NCBI GenBank assembly: GCA_023231105.1
Contig: JALNWB010000001.1
Coordinates: 55,399-119,398 of the forward strand
Length of the DNA stretch: 64,000 nucleotides
DNA from: Ignavibacteriaceae bacterium
Lineage (GTDB): Bacteria; Bacteroidota; Ignavibacteria; Ignavibacteriales; Ignavibacteriaceae
Reading direction: 5' to 3'
Below, one piece after another: positions 15,849-24,377 of the stretch. The notes under the pieces are model-generated. The model did not search any database, had not been told where the DNA came from, and saw only the letters and a list, made by a program, of their open reading frames with translations. A program made the translations under genes and the position numbers. Position 1 is the stretch's first letter. The number at the start of each line of letters is the position of its first letter.

Positions 15849-16397
15849 ATGGGATTCGGAGAAATATTATCACCACGAATTAAAGTTGGGACGGTCGATA
15901 ACCCGGAGCTTTATTACAAAGCATTGTCGGGTTCTCAACTTGTTCTTTCCGTCTTAGACGGTTCAAATAATTTAGTTGCAAGAGGAACCGGAATGAATTG
16001 GAATGAACAGTTTCAACAAACCGATTTAGCGGAATGGGGACAACGCCATTCCTTGGAAATTGTTACCGGCAGACAACCGATCGGACAATTAACGATCCAG
16101 ACGTTTTTCTTTATGCACTTGAATGATTCATTGCCAACTACTTCAGGATTAAAAGAATGGGCTGTTAGTGAACTGAGCGCAATTGTACAAATAGCAGAAC
16201 ATGAAGATCCGGCTATGGCAGGAACTATCATTGATGCCTTTGAAGGTGTAAAAATTGCCGGACAAAGCGGTAATTGGAACGCGCAAAGTCAGTACATGAA
16301 AAATATGTCATTGGTTTATCGAGTCCGTCTTAACGGACTTGAATGGAAGCAAATCCATGCAGATGGAGTTGCATATCCGGCTAAGAAAGCATCTTAA
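15849..16397 (+). CDS. Tail tube protein
   Basis: 182 residues, beta-rich, directly after the sheath. Size and position match tube proteins of contractile phages; it should stack as rings inside the sheath. Segments QQTDLAEWGQRHSLEIVTGR and WNAQSQYMKNMSLVYRVRLN are typical of beta strands. It is followed by a stem-loop and the tail-chaperone gene. Confidence 0.82.
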   Translation: MGFGEILSPRIKVGTVDNPELYYKALSGSQLVLSVLDGSNNLVARGTGMNWNEQFQQTDLAEWGQRHSLEIVTGRQPIGQLTIQTFFFMHLNDSLPTTSGLKEWAVSELSAIVQIAEHEDPAMAGTIIDAFEGVKIAGQSGNWNAQSQYMKNMSLVYRVRLNGLEWKQIHADGVAYPAKKAS

Positions 16398-16415
16398 TTA
16401 ATTATTCACCATATC

Positions 16416-16449
16416 CTCCCGCCTTTTGTGTAAAAGCAAGGGGTGGGAG
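16416..16449 (+). terminator. Stem-loop after the tube gene, no U-tract
   Basis: CTCCCGCC (16416-16423) pairs with GGTGGGAG (16442-16449), one G-U pair, with an inner CTTTT/AAAAG hairpin. No T-run follows. As after the capsid gene, it probably lowers read-through or protects the abundant upstream mRNA. Confidence 0.6.
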
Positions 16450-16466
16450 TAATTTTAGAGGCAAAA

Positions 16467-16928
16467 ATGGACAGCAGCATTAGAGAAAAGATTTCGTTTA
16501 CGATAGATGAAAAGACCTTTGAATTCTTTGCAGAAGCAACAGCAATAGAAAGCAGACAAATACGCAACGAGATGGCGGAACTTCTTGGAGGTATCGAGAA
16601 TTTATTAAGTCTGGAAAATTTGATAAGTCGAGAGTATAGTGCATACTATGACAAACTTGATAAGTTACCCGGGAGCAAAGAAGCGGAAGAAAAGAAGGAT
16701 GAAGTTTTTGACGCAATGATAAAAGATCAGAAATTTTATTTAAAGCTCTTATCGGTAATCAATGAAAAGAAAAACTTACAGCAGCTTGCCTTCTTAAAGG
16801 TAATGTGCATTAAGCCTTATGGATATGATTTCTATTCGCAGAAGGAAGAGTACCTAAGAAAAATTGTTGTAGAGTTAGACAAGAAATTAGATGAAGTAAA
16901 AAAAAAGTTACCAGGCTTAGAGGCTTAA
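16467..16928 (+). CDS. Tail assembly chaperone, short form (gpG-like)
   Basis: 153 residues from ATG 16467, with GAGG six bases upstream; a GTG at 16443 would lie in the stem-loop. Small, charged and helical, placed between tube and tape measure, as for lambda G, P2 E and their analogues that bind the tape measure. The 3' end holds a nine-A run (16898-16906). The -1 frame there stays open for another 110 codons, so a longer frameshifted form is made (see 16907-17239). Confidence 0.8.
   Translation: MDSSIREKISFTIDEKTFEFFAEATAIESRQIRNEMAELLGGIENLLSLENLISREYSAYYDKLDKLPGSKEAEEKKDEVFDAMIKDQKFYLKLLSVINEKKNLQQLAFLKVMCIKPYGYDFYSQKEEYLRKIVVELDKKLDEVKKKLPGLEA
16901..16907 (+). other. -1 frameshift site A-AAA-AAG
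   Basis: In the zero frame the codons are GTA AAA AAA AAG. The heptamer A AAA AAG at 16901-16907 is the same slippery sequence as in E. coli dnaX. It sits eight codons before the stop of the short chaperone. Confidence 0.75.
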
Positions 16929-17239
16929 TAAATCTTGACGGAAATGAGTGTTTACTCTCTGATGATTTCGCAAAGGAAATAGAAGATCGTTCTACTTTCA
17001 GGCAATTCTGGAAAGACCACTATGGATACAGCAGTAACGATGAACGGTATCTAACAGCTACTGATTCTCAGATATTAAGCGACTACCTTGATCTTAAAAT
17101 AAAGGGCTTTAAAGAAAAATATCCGGACGCATTTATCTTAAAGACGGCGAAGAATAGAGCCTTGGATCCACGGTATGATGAAAAAACAAATTTGGCATTC
17201 AAGGAAGCTTTAAAAAATATTGAGATAGTGCATATATAA
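16907..17239 (+). CDS. Tail assembly chaperone, frameshift extension (gpGT-like)
   Basis: This -1 frame has no good start codon of its own. It opens at the slippery run and runs 110 codons to TAA at 17237-17239. The fusion would be about 257 residues. The extension (DFAKEIEDRSTFRQFWKDHY, then LKTAKNRALDPRYDEKTN) is soluble and charged. Making a short and a frameshifted long form is the hallmark of tail chaperones across tailed phages. Confidence 0.75.
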   Translation, partial: VTRLRGLINLDGNECLLSDDFAKEIEDRSTFRQFWKDHYGYSSNDERYLTATDSQILSDYLDLKIKGFKEKYPDAFILKTAKNRALDPRYDEKTNLAFKEALKNIEIVHI

Positions 17240-17254
17240 AAGTTAATACAAGAC

Positions 17255-17285
17255 TTGTTTTATAAAATAACATTTTATAAGTTTG
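17255..17285 (+). promoter_or_regulatory. Bacteroidota-type promoter of the second cargo cassette
   Basis: TTG at 17255-17257 and TAAGTTTG at 17278-17285 are 20 bases apart, the TTG/TAnnTTTG pattern. The region overlaps an imperfect inverted repeat: AATACAAG..TTTTATAAAAT against ATTTTATAAGTTTGTATT. Arms resemble those of the first cassette (TACAAAC/GTTTGTA), so both may be controlled by related regulators. Confidence 0.65.
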
Positions 17286-17322
17286 TATTGTCATTTAAAA
17301 CAATTATTCAAAGGAAAAACAA

Positions 17323-17778
17323 ATGGACAAGGAAATTAACCACGAAAGCAAAGATCAAGGACTCGAGGATTTCCTAAAATTCAGAGCAGATCTTTTTAAC
17401 CAACGATTAAAATCTTTAGGTATAAACGCCAAGATAAGCGTAAACACCGACGAAGAAAAGATGACATTTCTTAATTGCTTAAGAGAAATTACGGATGAAG
17501 ATCCTCTCAAAGAACAAAAAACCGATTTAGAAAAATTTGTTGAGTTATATTTATCCTTTGGGGTACAGTGCATTGTTAAAGAGGGGATAGACGAGAAATC
17601 AAAACAAGAAGTTAAAACAATCCGGTTCCAAAACACAAACGGATTGAATGAATATGGACTTGACAATCTACCAGAAGGTTTAACCACCTCAGAAAAGTTT
17701 GACGGATACGGTGATTCATTTACGCTGATAACCTTTTCTAAAGACGGGGAATTTTTATGCCAAGGATTTTGGGGATAA
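17323..17778 (+). CDS. Cargo-cassette protein, 151 residues, function unknown
   Basis: First gene of a three-gene unit between chaperone and tape measure. ATG with AAGGA upstream. The product is acidic and soluble, with an alpha/beta pattern (LFNQRLKSLGINAKISVNTD and FTLITFSKDGEFLCQGFWG). No recognised family. A separate promoter and terminator inside the tail operon mark it as likely moron cargo expressed from the prophage. Confidence 0.55.
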   Translation: MDKEINHESKDQGLEDFLKFRADLFNQRLKSLGINAKISVNTDEEKMTFLNCLREITDEDPLKEQKTDLEKFVELYLSFGVQCIVKEGIDEKSKQEVKTIRFQNTNGLNEYGLDNLPEGLTTSEKFDGYGDSFTLITFSKDGEFLCQGFWG

Positions 17779-17806
17779 ACCATAACAGGCTTAAAGGAGC
17801 AGAGAA

Positions 17807-18004
17807 ATGAGCAAAAGAATCATCAGTTTTATTAGAATATTCTTCACTTTAATGTTGATTGATGCTGTTTATCTTGAGGCGGGGATATTCACAGCTATAT
17901 CAATATCTTTAATTGCGATTGCATTAGAGATACAAGCAGAATTAAATAAGCATTATTTGAAAGAGGGAGATGACAAGCCACGGGCGGTGAAAAATGATAT
18001 TTAA
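17807..18004 (+). CDS. Small membrane protein of the second cargo cassette
   Basis: 65 residues. One or two hydrophobic helices (FIRIFFTLMLIDAVYLEAGI, then TAISISLIAIALEI) and a charged C-terminal tail. RBS AAAGGAG precedes the ATG. It overlaps the next gene by 11 bases. A membrane location would suit exclusion of other phages, but that is speculation. Confidence 0.5.
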   Translation: MSKRIISFIRIFFTLMLIDAVYLEAGIFTAISISLIAIALEIQAELNKHYLKEGDDKPRAVKNDI

Positions 18005-18227
18005 ACCGAAAGATATTCTGACAAAAAAGATAAAATTAAAAGACTCCTTAAAAGAGAATTATGAAGATAACTTTGAGGAAGATGAATGCAAGAAAATGTT
18101 AAGTGGAAAATGTAAAATACTAGAAATAAACGAAAATGGTGAATTTGCCATTGGCTATAGAGGTAAACTATTATTGGCATGGTTAGACTTAGAAGACTTT
18201 GAATTTGTAGTTGCAAATTCCATTTAA
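17994..18227 (+). CDS. Small acidic protein of the second cargo cassette, 77 residues
   Basis: Soluble, with two halves: a charged helical part (LKENYEDNFEEDECKKML) and a beta part (GKCKILEINENGEFAIGYRG). No family recognised. Last gene of the cassette, followed by a strong terminator. Confidence 0.5.
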   Translation: MIFKPKDILTKKIKLKDSLKENYEDNFEEDECKKMLSGKCKILEINENGEFAIGYRGKLLLAWLDLEDFEFVVANSI

Positions 18228-18257
18228 TCACCAACTAACCCGCAATTAAATAAAAAT

Positions 18258-18292
18258 AAACCTCCGAAGTTTTTAAAATTTCGGAGGTTTTT
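18258..18292 (+). terminator. Rho-independent terminator of the second cargo cassette
   Basis: AAACCTCCGAA pairs with TTCGGAGGTTT around a T/A-rich loop, followed by TTTTTC. Late element B starts less than 20 bases later. Confidence 0.88.
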
Positions 18293-18310
18293 CATTTTAA
18301 AACCTTTCCT

Positions 18311-18398
18311 CAAATTTCAACCCTTCGGAGAATAAGTAAATGATTAAATAAGCGTCGTATTTAACCAAGTATTTACTCAGTATCATCTCTATAAATCT
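18311..18398 (+). promoter_or_regulatory. Phage late element, copy B (before the tape measure)
   Basis: Same 21-base first block as copies A and C, then 12 bases, TTAAATAA, GCG..CGTATTTAACCAAGTATTTA and AGTAT. It ends at the tape-measure ATG, which lacks a Shine-Dalgarno. Confidence 0.7.
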
Positions 18399-21300
18399 AT
18401 GAATAATGACAGCGAATTAGCTCTTTCCATAAGAGCAAAAATTTTACCGATGATTGAGGGAAGCAATGAATTTTTCTCCCAACTTGAACAAACCCCACAG
18501 CGTATTACCGCACCAATGCAACAGCTTACGCAAAATCCAATATTTCAGCAAGGAATGTCTCCGAAGGCGATGCAGCAGGCAAATGCCCTTGCTAATGACT
18601 TTGAAGGACTTGAGGATTATGAGAAAAGAATAAGGGATTTACGGAATGAAATTGCAACTACTATTAAAGCTTCAGAACTGAGTGAACAGCCGTTGACAAG
18701 ACGCGATGTGTTTGGCGTGCATAAAAAGATGTTACAAGAACAAGCTGAATTAGAAGATTTTCAAAAAAAACAAATGGCGGCTATTGATGAAATGGATTTC
18801 TCGAAAGAAAAAAGAAGAAAACTGAAGAGCCTAGACTATGATAAAGATCGGCAATTAAGCGATATAGACAGAGATAAAGGTTGGCAATTAAGCGAGTTAG
18901 ACAAAGATAAGAAAAGAAGAGACATATTGCATAAACCTCTCACAGAAGAAGAAATAAAAACGAAGCAGGAAAGCATAGAAGAAGAGACAAAAACGAAAAA
19001 GGAAAGCATATCTAAACAATACGATGAACAGCGTTTAGTTTTGCTTGACGAAATAAAATCTTTGGACATGAAAAAAGAGTTTATGAAGGAAGCTCTTGTA
19101 AGCGGAATAAAAGACGCATCCTCCGGGTTAGACGAGTTGAACCCGAAGTTGAAAGAAATGGTTGGGCAGATGAAAGAAGGGGGCGAGGCGGGAAAAGGCA
19201 TCTATACAATGCTACAGCAAGGAGGTTATTTGGCTTTGATGGGAAACGCAACGCAGACGGCTATGAATTGGACATTAAGTGAAGCAAGAATAAGCGCGAA
19301 AGAACTTACATCATTTAACTTAACCTCTCCAATGGGAAGTTATGCAGCCGGAGAAGAAGCGAAGGTTTTTAAGGAAACAACTGAACGGACAAGAGAAAGT
19401 GAACTTATAGGCAAGCTTGTTGGCGCTGTTGCGGCTATAGCATTAACCACGGTTACCGGAGGCGCGGGAGCGATACCAATTGCGGCGATGGCTGCGGGCG
19501 GTTCTATGTTCGGCGGAATGATAGGAGGACAATTTGCGGAAATAGAAAATACCGAGAGCAGGGCAAAGTTAGAGGCGGATATTAAATACAGATCAGAGGC
19601 TTATGCAGAGGCATCAAGATTAGTTCAATCTTCTATGGCTTATGATATCAGCAAGTTTAAGGCAGGACAAAGATTTGGGAAAGAAGGTATTGGCGGAAGT
19701 GTGCTTGGTTATTCACCGGACGAGACTTTGGAGTTACAGAAAAGTTTTGCCGAACAATACGGAAAGATGGATGAAGATTTGTTTAAGGAACAAACTTTAT
19801 TTGCACGTAAAAGCGGACTTGATCCAAGGCAGATGTATCAGTTTGGAGAAATGGAACGGTTGACGGGGAACAAACTTAGTTACGGTGAATTTTCGGAAGT
19901 GGAGAAGAAATCGCAACAGTTGTTTGGAACCGACGTTGATAAGGAGAGAGTAGTTGACATACTGAAGGATATTCGTGATGTATCAATGAAGCAACTTAAA
20001 GCTGGAATTGATACGCACGAGGCGATTAGGTTTGCGGTGGATTTGCCGAGAATGTTAATGGGGAACGCTTCTCCCTACGGAAGAGCGGGAGATTTAGGGG
20101 CGGAAACATCAAGCGCGTTTGAGAGATTTGGGAACCCGCAAAACTTGGCGCAAGAATCGGTGTTAATGAGAGCTTGGGGAGAAAACGGGATGTTTGGAGA
20201 CGATGGATATTTGTCCCGAAGACGAGAAGGGATAATGAACCCAAGAAACTTTAGATCGGCAATAGAAGAATACAGGCGAGAAGGCGGTTACACAGATAAA
20301 GGAGCGCAGGCAATAATGGAGGGGATTGATCCGGGAAGGACTATGGCTAAACCAATTTACGATAAATTTGTTGGTTTGTTTGGAGAAAAAGGTGAGGCGC
20401 AGTATGATGAATATAAACTTGATAAGAATGGGAAAAGAATAGCGATAAAGGGCGAAAAAGATGAGAAGGGGGAACAAAAATATGAGATGGAATCGAAGAC
20501 GGTAAAGTTAGAAGAATTCTATAAAATGGTAGAAAGCGAAGGAAAGGCAATAGGTGAGGGAGGAAAAGAATTTCTTGAAACGCTGAAACAGGCAAACAGT
20601 TTTAGAAGTGCAGAGGAAGCGCAACAGGTGTTAATTAGGGAAAAGAATCTTGCATCCGCAGAAGCATTTAAGCAGACAATTTTTGACGGGCAAAAAGCGC
20701 AGGCGGGGTTTTGGGTAGATATGGGTAAGAACGCCGATGTCCAAAAAGATATGATTGAAACGGTGCGGAAAGGGATTGATGCACAGTATGCATGGATGAT
20801 AACGAGCGGGATTGAAAAGAATCCGGTTAAGATCAAAGATTTTCTTAACGAGCAAAAAGAAGAGGCTTATGAACGGGCGGGGATAAAAGACCCGAACAAA
20901 CTTAGTATTGAGAAAAGACGTGAAATACTTGAAGAACAAGGATACAAAGAAATAGAGCGAAGAGTTCAACAAGCCGGATCATTACCGGATGAAATGAAAG
21001 ATTCAAGGTTTTCTGATGAAAAAAACAAAGCAGATAAAGGACATGGGTTTAAAGAAGATAGAGATGCAATAAAGGAATTAAAAAAACAAAAAGAGGGGGA
21101 ACCGAATGAAGCAATAATAGATGTGTTAAAATACATAGATCAGCCATCGGAACTTCCCGGCAAGGAGAAGGCAAAGAATTTAATGGAGATGCTAAATGAG
21201 ATAAAGCAATCGATGAAGCTGGAACCTCAATCTTCCCTTTATGGTGAACCGCAAAGACAAACACCGGAGACAAAAGAATTAACCGCAAGATTAGAAGGAT

Positions 21301-21467
21301 TAGAAACGCTAAATAGAACTATTGATGTTCTTATTAACCGGTTCGATACTTTGGGGGATAAAATAGAGATTGCGTCCCTTCGGCAAGGCGGTGTAAGGGT
21401 TGAAGTTAAGAGCGCGGACAAAGATGTTTACGGACAGCAAACTGATTTTATTGAAGATAGAGCTTAA
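18399..21467 (+). CDS. Tail tape measure protein
   Basis: 1022 residues. Mostly charged helix, with 11-residue repeats around residues 147-175 (DKDRQLSDIDR, DKGWQLSELDK) and a hydrophobic Gly/Ala stretch near residues 340-375 (LVGAVAAIALTTVTGGAG) that could insert in the membrane during ejection. It directly follows the chaperone and second cassette and precedes hub and spike, as tape measures do. Its length would set a tail of roughly 150 nm by the usual 1.5 Angstrom per residue rule. Start at the ATG ending late element B. Confidence 0.85.
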   Translation: MNNDSELALSIRAKILPMIEGSNEFFSQLEQTPQRITAPMQQLTQNPIFQQGMSPKAMQQANALANDFEGLEDYEKRIRDLRNEIATTIKASELSEQPLTRRDVFGVHKKMLQEQAELEDFQKKQMAAIDEMDFSKEKRRKLKSLDYDKDRQLSDIDRDKGWQLSELDKDKKRRDILHKPLTEEEIKTKQESIEEETKTKKESISKQYDEQRLVLLDEIKSLDMKKEFMKEALVSGIKDASSGLDELNPKLKEMVGQMKEGGEAGKGIYTMLQQGGYLALMGNATQTAMNWTLSEARISAKELTSFNLTSPMGSYAAGEEAKVFKETTERTRESELIGKLVGAVAAIALTTVTGGAGAIPIAAMAAGGSMFGGMIGGQFAEIENTESRAKLEADIKYRSEAYAEASRLVQSSMAYDISKFKAGQRFGKEGIGGSVLGYSPDETLELQKSFAEQYGKMDEDLFKEQTLFARKSGLDPRQMYQFGEMERLTGNKLSYGEFSEVEKKSQQLFGTDVDKERVVDILKDIRDVSMKQLKAGIDTHEAIRFAVDLPRMLMGNASPYGRAGDLGAETSSAFERFGNPQNLAQESVLMRAWGENGMFGDDGYLSRRREGIMNPRNFRSAIEEYRREGGYTDKGAQAIMEGIDPGRTMAKPIYDKFVGLFGEKGEAQYDEYKLDKNGKRIAIKGEKDEKGEQKYEMESKTVKLEEFYKMVESEGKAIGEGGKEFLETLKQANSFRSAEEAQQVLIREKNLASAEAFKQTIFDGQKAQAGFWVDMGKNADVQKDMIETVRKGIDAQYAWMITSGIEKNPVKIKDFLNEQKEEAYERAGIKDPNKLSIEKRREILEEQGYKEIERRVQQAGSLPDEMKDSRFSDEKNKADKGHGFKEDRDAIKELKKQKEGEPNEAIIDVLKYIDQPSELPGKEKAKNLMEMLNEIKQSMKLEPQSSLYGEPQRQTPETKELTARLEGLETLNRTIDVLINRFDTLGDKIEIASLRQGGVRVEVKSADKDVYGQQTDFIEDRA

Positions 21468-21469
21468 AC

Positions 21470-23119
21470 ATGGGGAGAATAATTGAGATAAAACAACCGA
21501 AGCAGCGGAAAGTTATTCCGGAGGTAATTGTTTACCGGAACCATGCAAAAAATCTTGCGGACTTACAATTTGACGCGAGTAGGTATGCATACTCAATTAA
21601 TACTTTTAATGATGTTGACGGAATTCTTGCGACGGCAAGGTTAACATTCACCTCAGCAATAGCTCCGGCTGGATTGAACATTGGTCATAATCAATTTTAT
21701 AATTTGATGAAAGTAAAAGTTGCAGTAGGGAGTATCATCACTATTAAAATTGATGGACGAACCGATAAACCGGATTTTCTCGGGATGGTGGACCGGATTT
21801 ATGAAGGCAAAGTTTCGGACGGAAGCAGTGTTGGCAGAACAGTAAATATTAATTGCAGCCTTCTTCTTCCAAAGTTGTTGATAAAAGATTCTATTCCAAA
21901 CTCACCCGTGTTAAGCGCGGACAAAGAATATTTAGAACCGAGACTTGGAAAGGAAAGATTAAAGTTTTGGACATACTTAAGGGGAGCGAATATTGATGCA
22001 GAGGATTACCCCTTTAACAAACCGCCGATAAACGGTATAAAATGGGTGTTGGAAAACATGCCAGGTACGAATATCATAAACAGTCCATTGCAGAAAACGG
22101 TAAAAGAAATACTTGACGGTAATGTTACAGACGCGGACGGAGTACCTATTTTTAATTTCGAAATGTTGAATAACGAAATAATGTTCGATCCTTCAAGTTC
22201 GGTATTTTTTGGAACGGTGTACGAGTACCTACGAAAATTTTTAGATAATTATTTTTATGAATTGTTTTTCGATACGGTAAAGGGGAAAAACGGAGAGGCG
22301 TACAACCAGATGACGATAAGAACAAAACCTTACTCTTACAGTGATAGCAAGAAAAACGGCTGGAAAATTTGGAATGATCTTGACACGGTTGTTTTTAAAT
22401 CGGAATACAGAATCCGTGAGGAATTAGGTACGGATGATTTTGAGCTGAAGAATTTCTTTTCAACCACATATACAAGCAGCTTAATAGCAAACCAGGAATT
22501 AGCATTAGGGAAACTTGGAGTAATGTTTCCGATCATAAACTTAGCGAGCATAAAAGAATATGGATTGAGGGAAATTGCAGTAAACTCAACAAATTTGAAC
22601 ATACGCGAACTGACCGATGAGATAAAGAAAAAATTAGAAAACGGCGAAACACCAACGGAAGAAGAAAAGGGAAAAGAGTTTGAATGGTTGTTAAACAAGC
22701 GAGATAAGGTTTTTGAATGGAATGTTTGTAATGAACTTTTCGATAAGGGGACACTTACGGCATTGGGGAATAGTGGATACAGAATAGGAAGAAAACTTTT
22801 CTACCAGGACAAAGAGTATTGGTATCCTTATGATGATATGGAAAATAAAACCCAAAAATTTACCGGAGTTGAATACTATATAAAGAACGTTGCTCAAAGT
22901 TGGACTTACGGCGCTGAATGGCATTCAACAATGCAACTGACGCGCGGGCAAGCAAAGGGAGTAATTGAAAAACATATTAAGGCTTTAGAAGCGGCCGCAG
23001 ATACTATTTACAAGAAAAACAATTTGGAAGGGAAAACAACAGCCACAACGCCGATAGATACTTCAGAGAATAGAGATAATTATGAGAAAGACATTAACGG
23101 ATTATTTAACATAGCATGA
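21470..23119 (+). CDS. Baseplate hub protein (gpD/gp27-like)
   Basis: 549 residues. The early part (ARLTFTSAIAPAGLN, IITIKIDGRTDKPDFLGMVD) has the beta-barrel pattern of hub proteins, in which a local coordinate and its field are described by short strands. It lies between the tape measure and the spike gene, and its stop overlaps the spike ATG by four bases. Trimerises on the tube tip and holds the spike in known phages. No lytic motif seen. Confidence 0.7.
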   Translation: MGRIIEIKQPKQRKVIPEVIVYRNHAKNLADLQFDASRYAYSINTFNDVDGILATARLTFTSAIAPAGLNIGHNQFYNLMKVKVAVGSIITIKIDGRTDKPDFLGMVDRIYEGKVSDGSSVGRTVNINCSLLLPKLLIKDSIPNSPVLSADKEYLEPRLGKERLKFWTYLRGANIDAEDYPFNKPPINGIKWVLENMPGTNIINSPLQKTVKEILDGNVTDADGVPIFNFEMLNNEIMFDPSSSVFFGTVYEYLRKFLDNYFYELFFDTVKGKNGEAYNQMTIRTKPYSYSDSKKNGWKIWNDLDTVVFKSEYRIREELGTDDFELKNFFSTTYTSSLIANQELALGKLGVMFPIINLASIKEYGLREIAVNSTNLNIRELTDEIKKKLENGETPTEEEKGKEFEWLLNKRDKVFEWNVCNELFDKGTLTALGNSGYRIGRKLFYQDKEYWYPYDDMENKTQKFTGVEYYIKNVAQSWTYGAEWHSTMQLTRGQAKGVIEKHIKALEAAADTIYKKNNLEGKTTATTPIDTSENRDNYEKDINGLFNIA

Positions 23120-24036
23120 AAAAGAAAAATGAAAATATTGTAGCAAAAGAGAAAGTATTTTTTCTCGGTAAATTAATTTTTGACCGGAAGCAGATGAATA
23201 CTTTTTTCCGTGATCAAAACGGAGTGCTGCATGATTTACTGAAGATTAGTTTTTCTTCCAAAGAATTTAACAGCGAAGACGGCGATTTGATTTTACCGAA
23301 GCCGGAGATCATAGATGGGAACGGCGCTATTGAAGAATCGGGTGATATGTTGCTTTACAGTTATATAAACGGGAACCCCGATGATATTGTAATAATATCT
23401 TCCATTTATAACATAAAACTTTCGCATGTAGATAAACAGTTGAGGATGGGAACGGATGATATTGACGCGATAAGAAAGCGAATTGGGGTAAGAAATAACA
23501 AGAAACGCTATTTGGTGATAAATGATGACGGTGCCGGTAATTATTATTTTTATCTGAAGGGAAAGGACAAAAACGGGAATGTAGCGGTAAAAATAACCGG
23601 TGACGGCGAAGGGAACGGAAATTTTAAGTTTGAGTTGAACGGAAAATGTTTGCTTAAACAGGTTGACGACAAAGGGGAATTGATAAGTAAAATATTTATG
23701 GATAACACCAAGGACGCAGAAAAAACCATATTTGAGGATAAGCACCAAAACGTAATTACCATGAGCAAGGATGGAGTGACTATTACCGATCAGAATAAGA
23801 ATTTGGTGGAACTGAACAAAAAAGGAATGATCGTTAAAGGGGAATGTATTGATGTAAAAGGGAGAGATTCAACGGGCACATTAACTCTTAAAAAAATATT
23901 AACTGATTTAGTGCAAGCAATACTAGCAATGACACAACCAACAAACACCGGCGCTACCGTAGGTCCACCGGTTAATATGGCTGACTTTTTAAAAGTAAAA
24001 CAAGACGCGGAAAAATTGTTAAAGGAGAATAGTTGA
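23116..24036 (+). CDS. Baseplate spike protein (gpV/gp5-like OB-fold)
   Basis: 306 residues. Residues 40-105 give the gpV/gp45 OB-fold pattern: a P-E-I-I-D-G-N..I-E-E-S-G-D-M-L-L-Y-S-Y-I-N-G stretch followed by DDIVIISSIYN. The C-terminal half is short-strand repeat (VITMSKDGVTITDQNKNLVE, GMIVKGECIDVKG), as in the beta-helical spike tip. The position after the hub agrees. Confidence 0.75.
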   Translation: MKKKNENIVAKEKVFFLGKLIFDRKQMNTFFRDQNGVLHDLLKISFSSKEFNSEDGDLILPKPEIIDGNGAIEESGDMLLYSYINGNPDDIVIISSIYNIKLSHVDKQLRMGTDDIDAIRKRIGVRNNKKRYLVINDDGAGNYYFYLKGKDKNGNVAVKITGDGEGNGNFKFELNGKCLLKQVDDKGELISKIFMDNTKDAEKTIFEDKHQNVITMSKDGVTITDQNKNLVELNKKGMIVKGECIDVKGRDSTGTLTLKKILTDLVQAILAMTQPTNTGATVGPPVNMADFLKVKQDAEKLLKENS

Positions 24037-24037
24037 A

Positions 24038-24289
24038 ATGGCATTAGCGACAATGGCACTACAAACAGCATTAGAGGCAGCATTAACTGCGAACATCCCT
24101 TCAGCCGAAGGTACTGAAAAAGCAAAAGCCATGGCAAAAGCTTTGGCAACGGCAATGGCTACCGCAATGGAAACGTTTGTAAGAAGCGGCACGGTGGCAT
24201 TTGCCCCGGGGACAGTGACCGGGATAGCAACTCCGGTAACCGGAGGACCAATAACGGCGGGAGCTGCAACCGGCGGGGCGATTACGTGA
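24038..24289 (+). CDS. Ala-rich small protein near the spike, 83 residues
   Basis: The first 55 residues are an Ala/Met/Thr-rich helix, and the end is GTVTGIATPVTGGPITAGAA. The Gly/Thr/Pro-rich tail recalls the final segment of the preceding spike protein (GATVGPPVNMADF). A spike accessory or tip-capping role is possible. Starts one base after the spike stop. A DNA feature is that many codons repeat GCA and ATG. Confidence 0.5.
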   Translation: MALATMALQTALEAALTANIPSAEGTEKAKAMAKALATAMATAMETFVRSGTVAFAPGTVTGIATPVTGGPITAGAATGGAIT

Positions 24290-24294
24290 AAATT

Positions 24295-24377
24295 CAAATT
24301 TCAACCCTTCGGAGAGAGAGAGAATACTTAAATAACGAACGTATTAAACAAAGTATTTACCCTAAGTATTATTGCCA
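24295..24377 (+). promoter_or_regulatory. Phage late element, copy C (before the baseplate gene at 24378)
   Basis: Same first block, then 12 bases (GAGAGAGAATAC), TTAAATAACG, GTATTAAACAAAGTATTTAC and AGTATTAT, ending at the ATG. Unlike A and B no terminator precedes it; it starts just after the previous stop. Confidence 0.7.
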
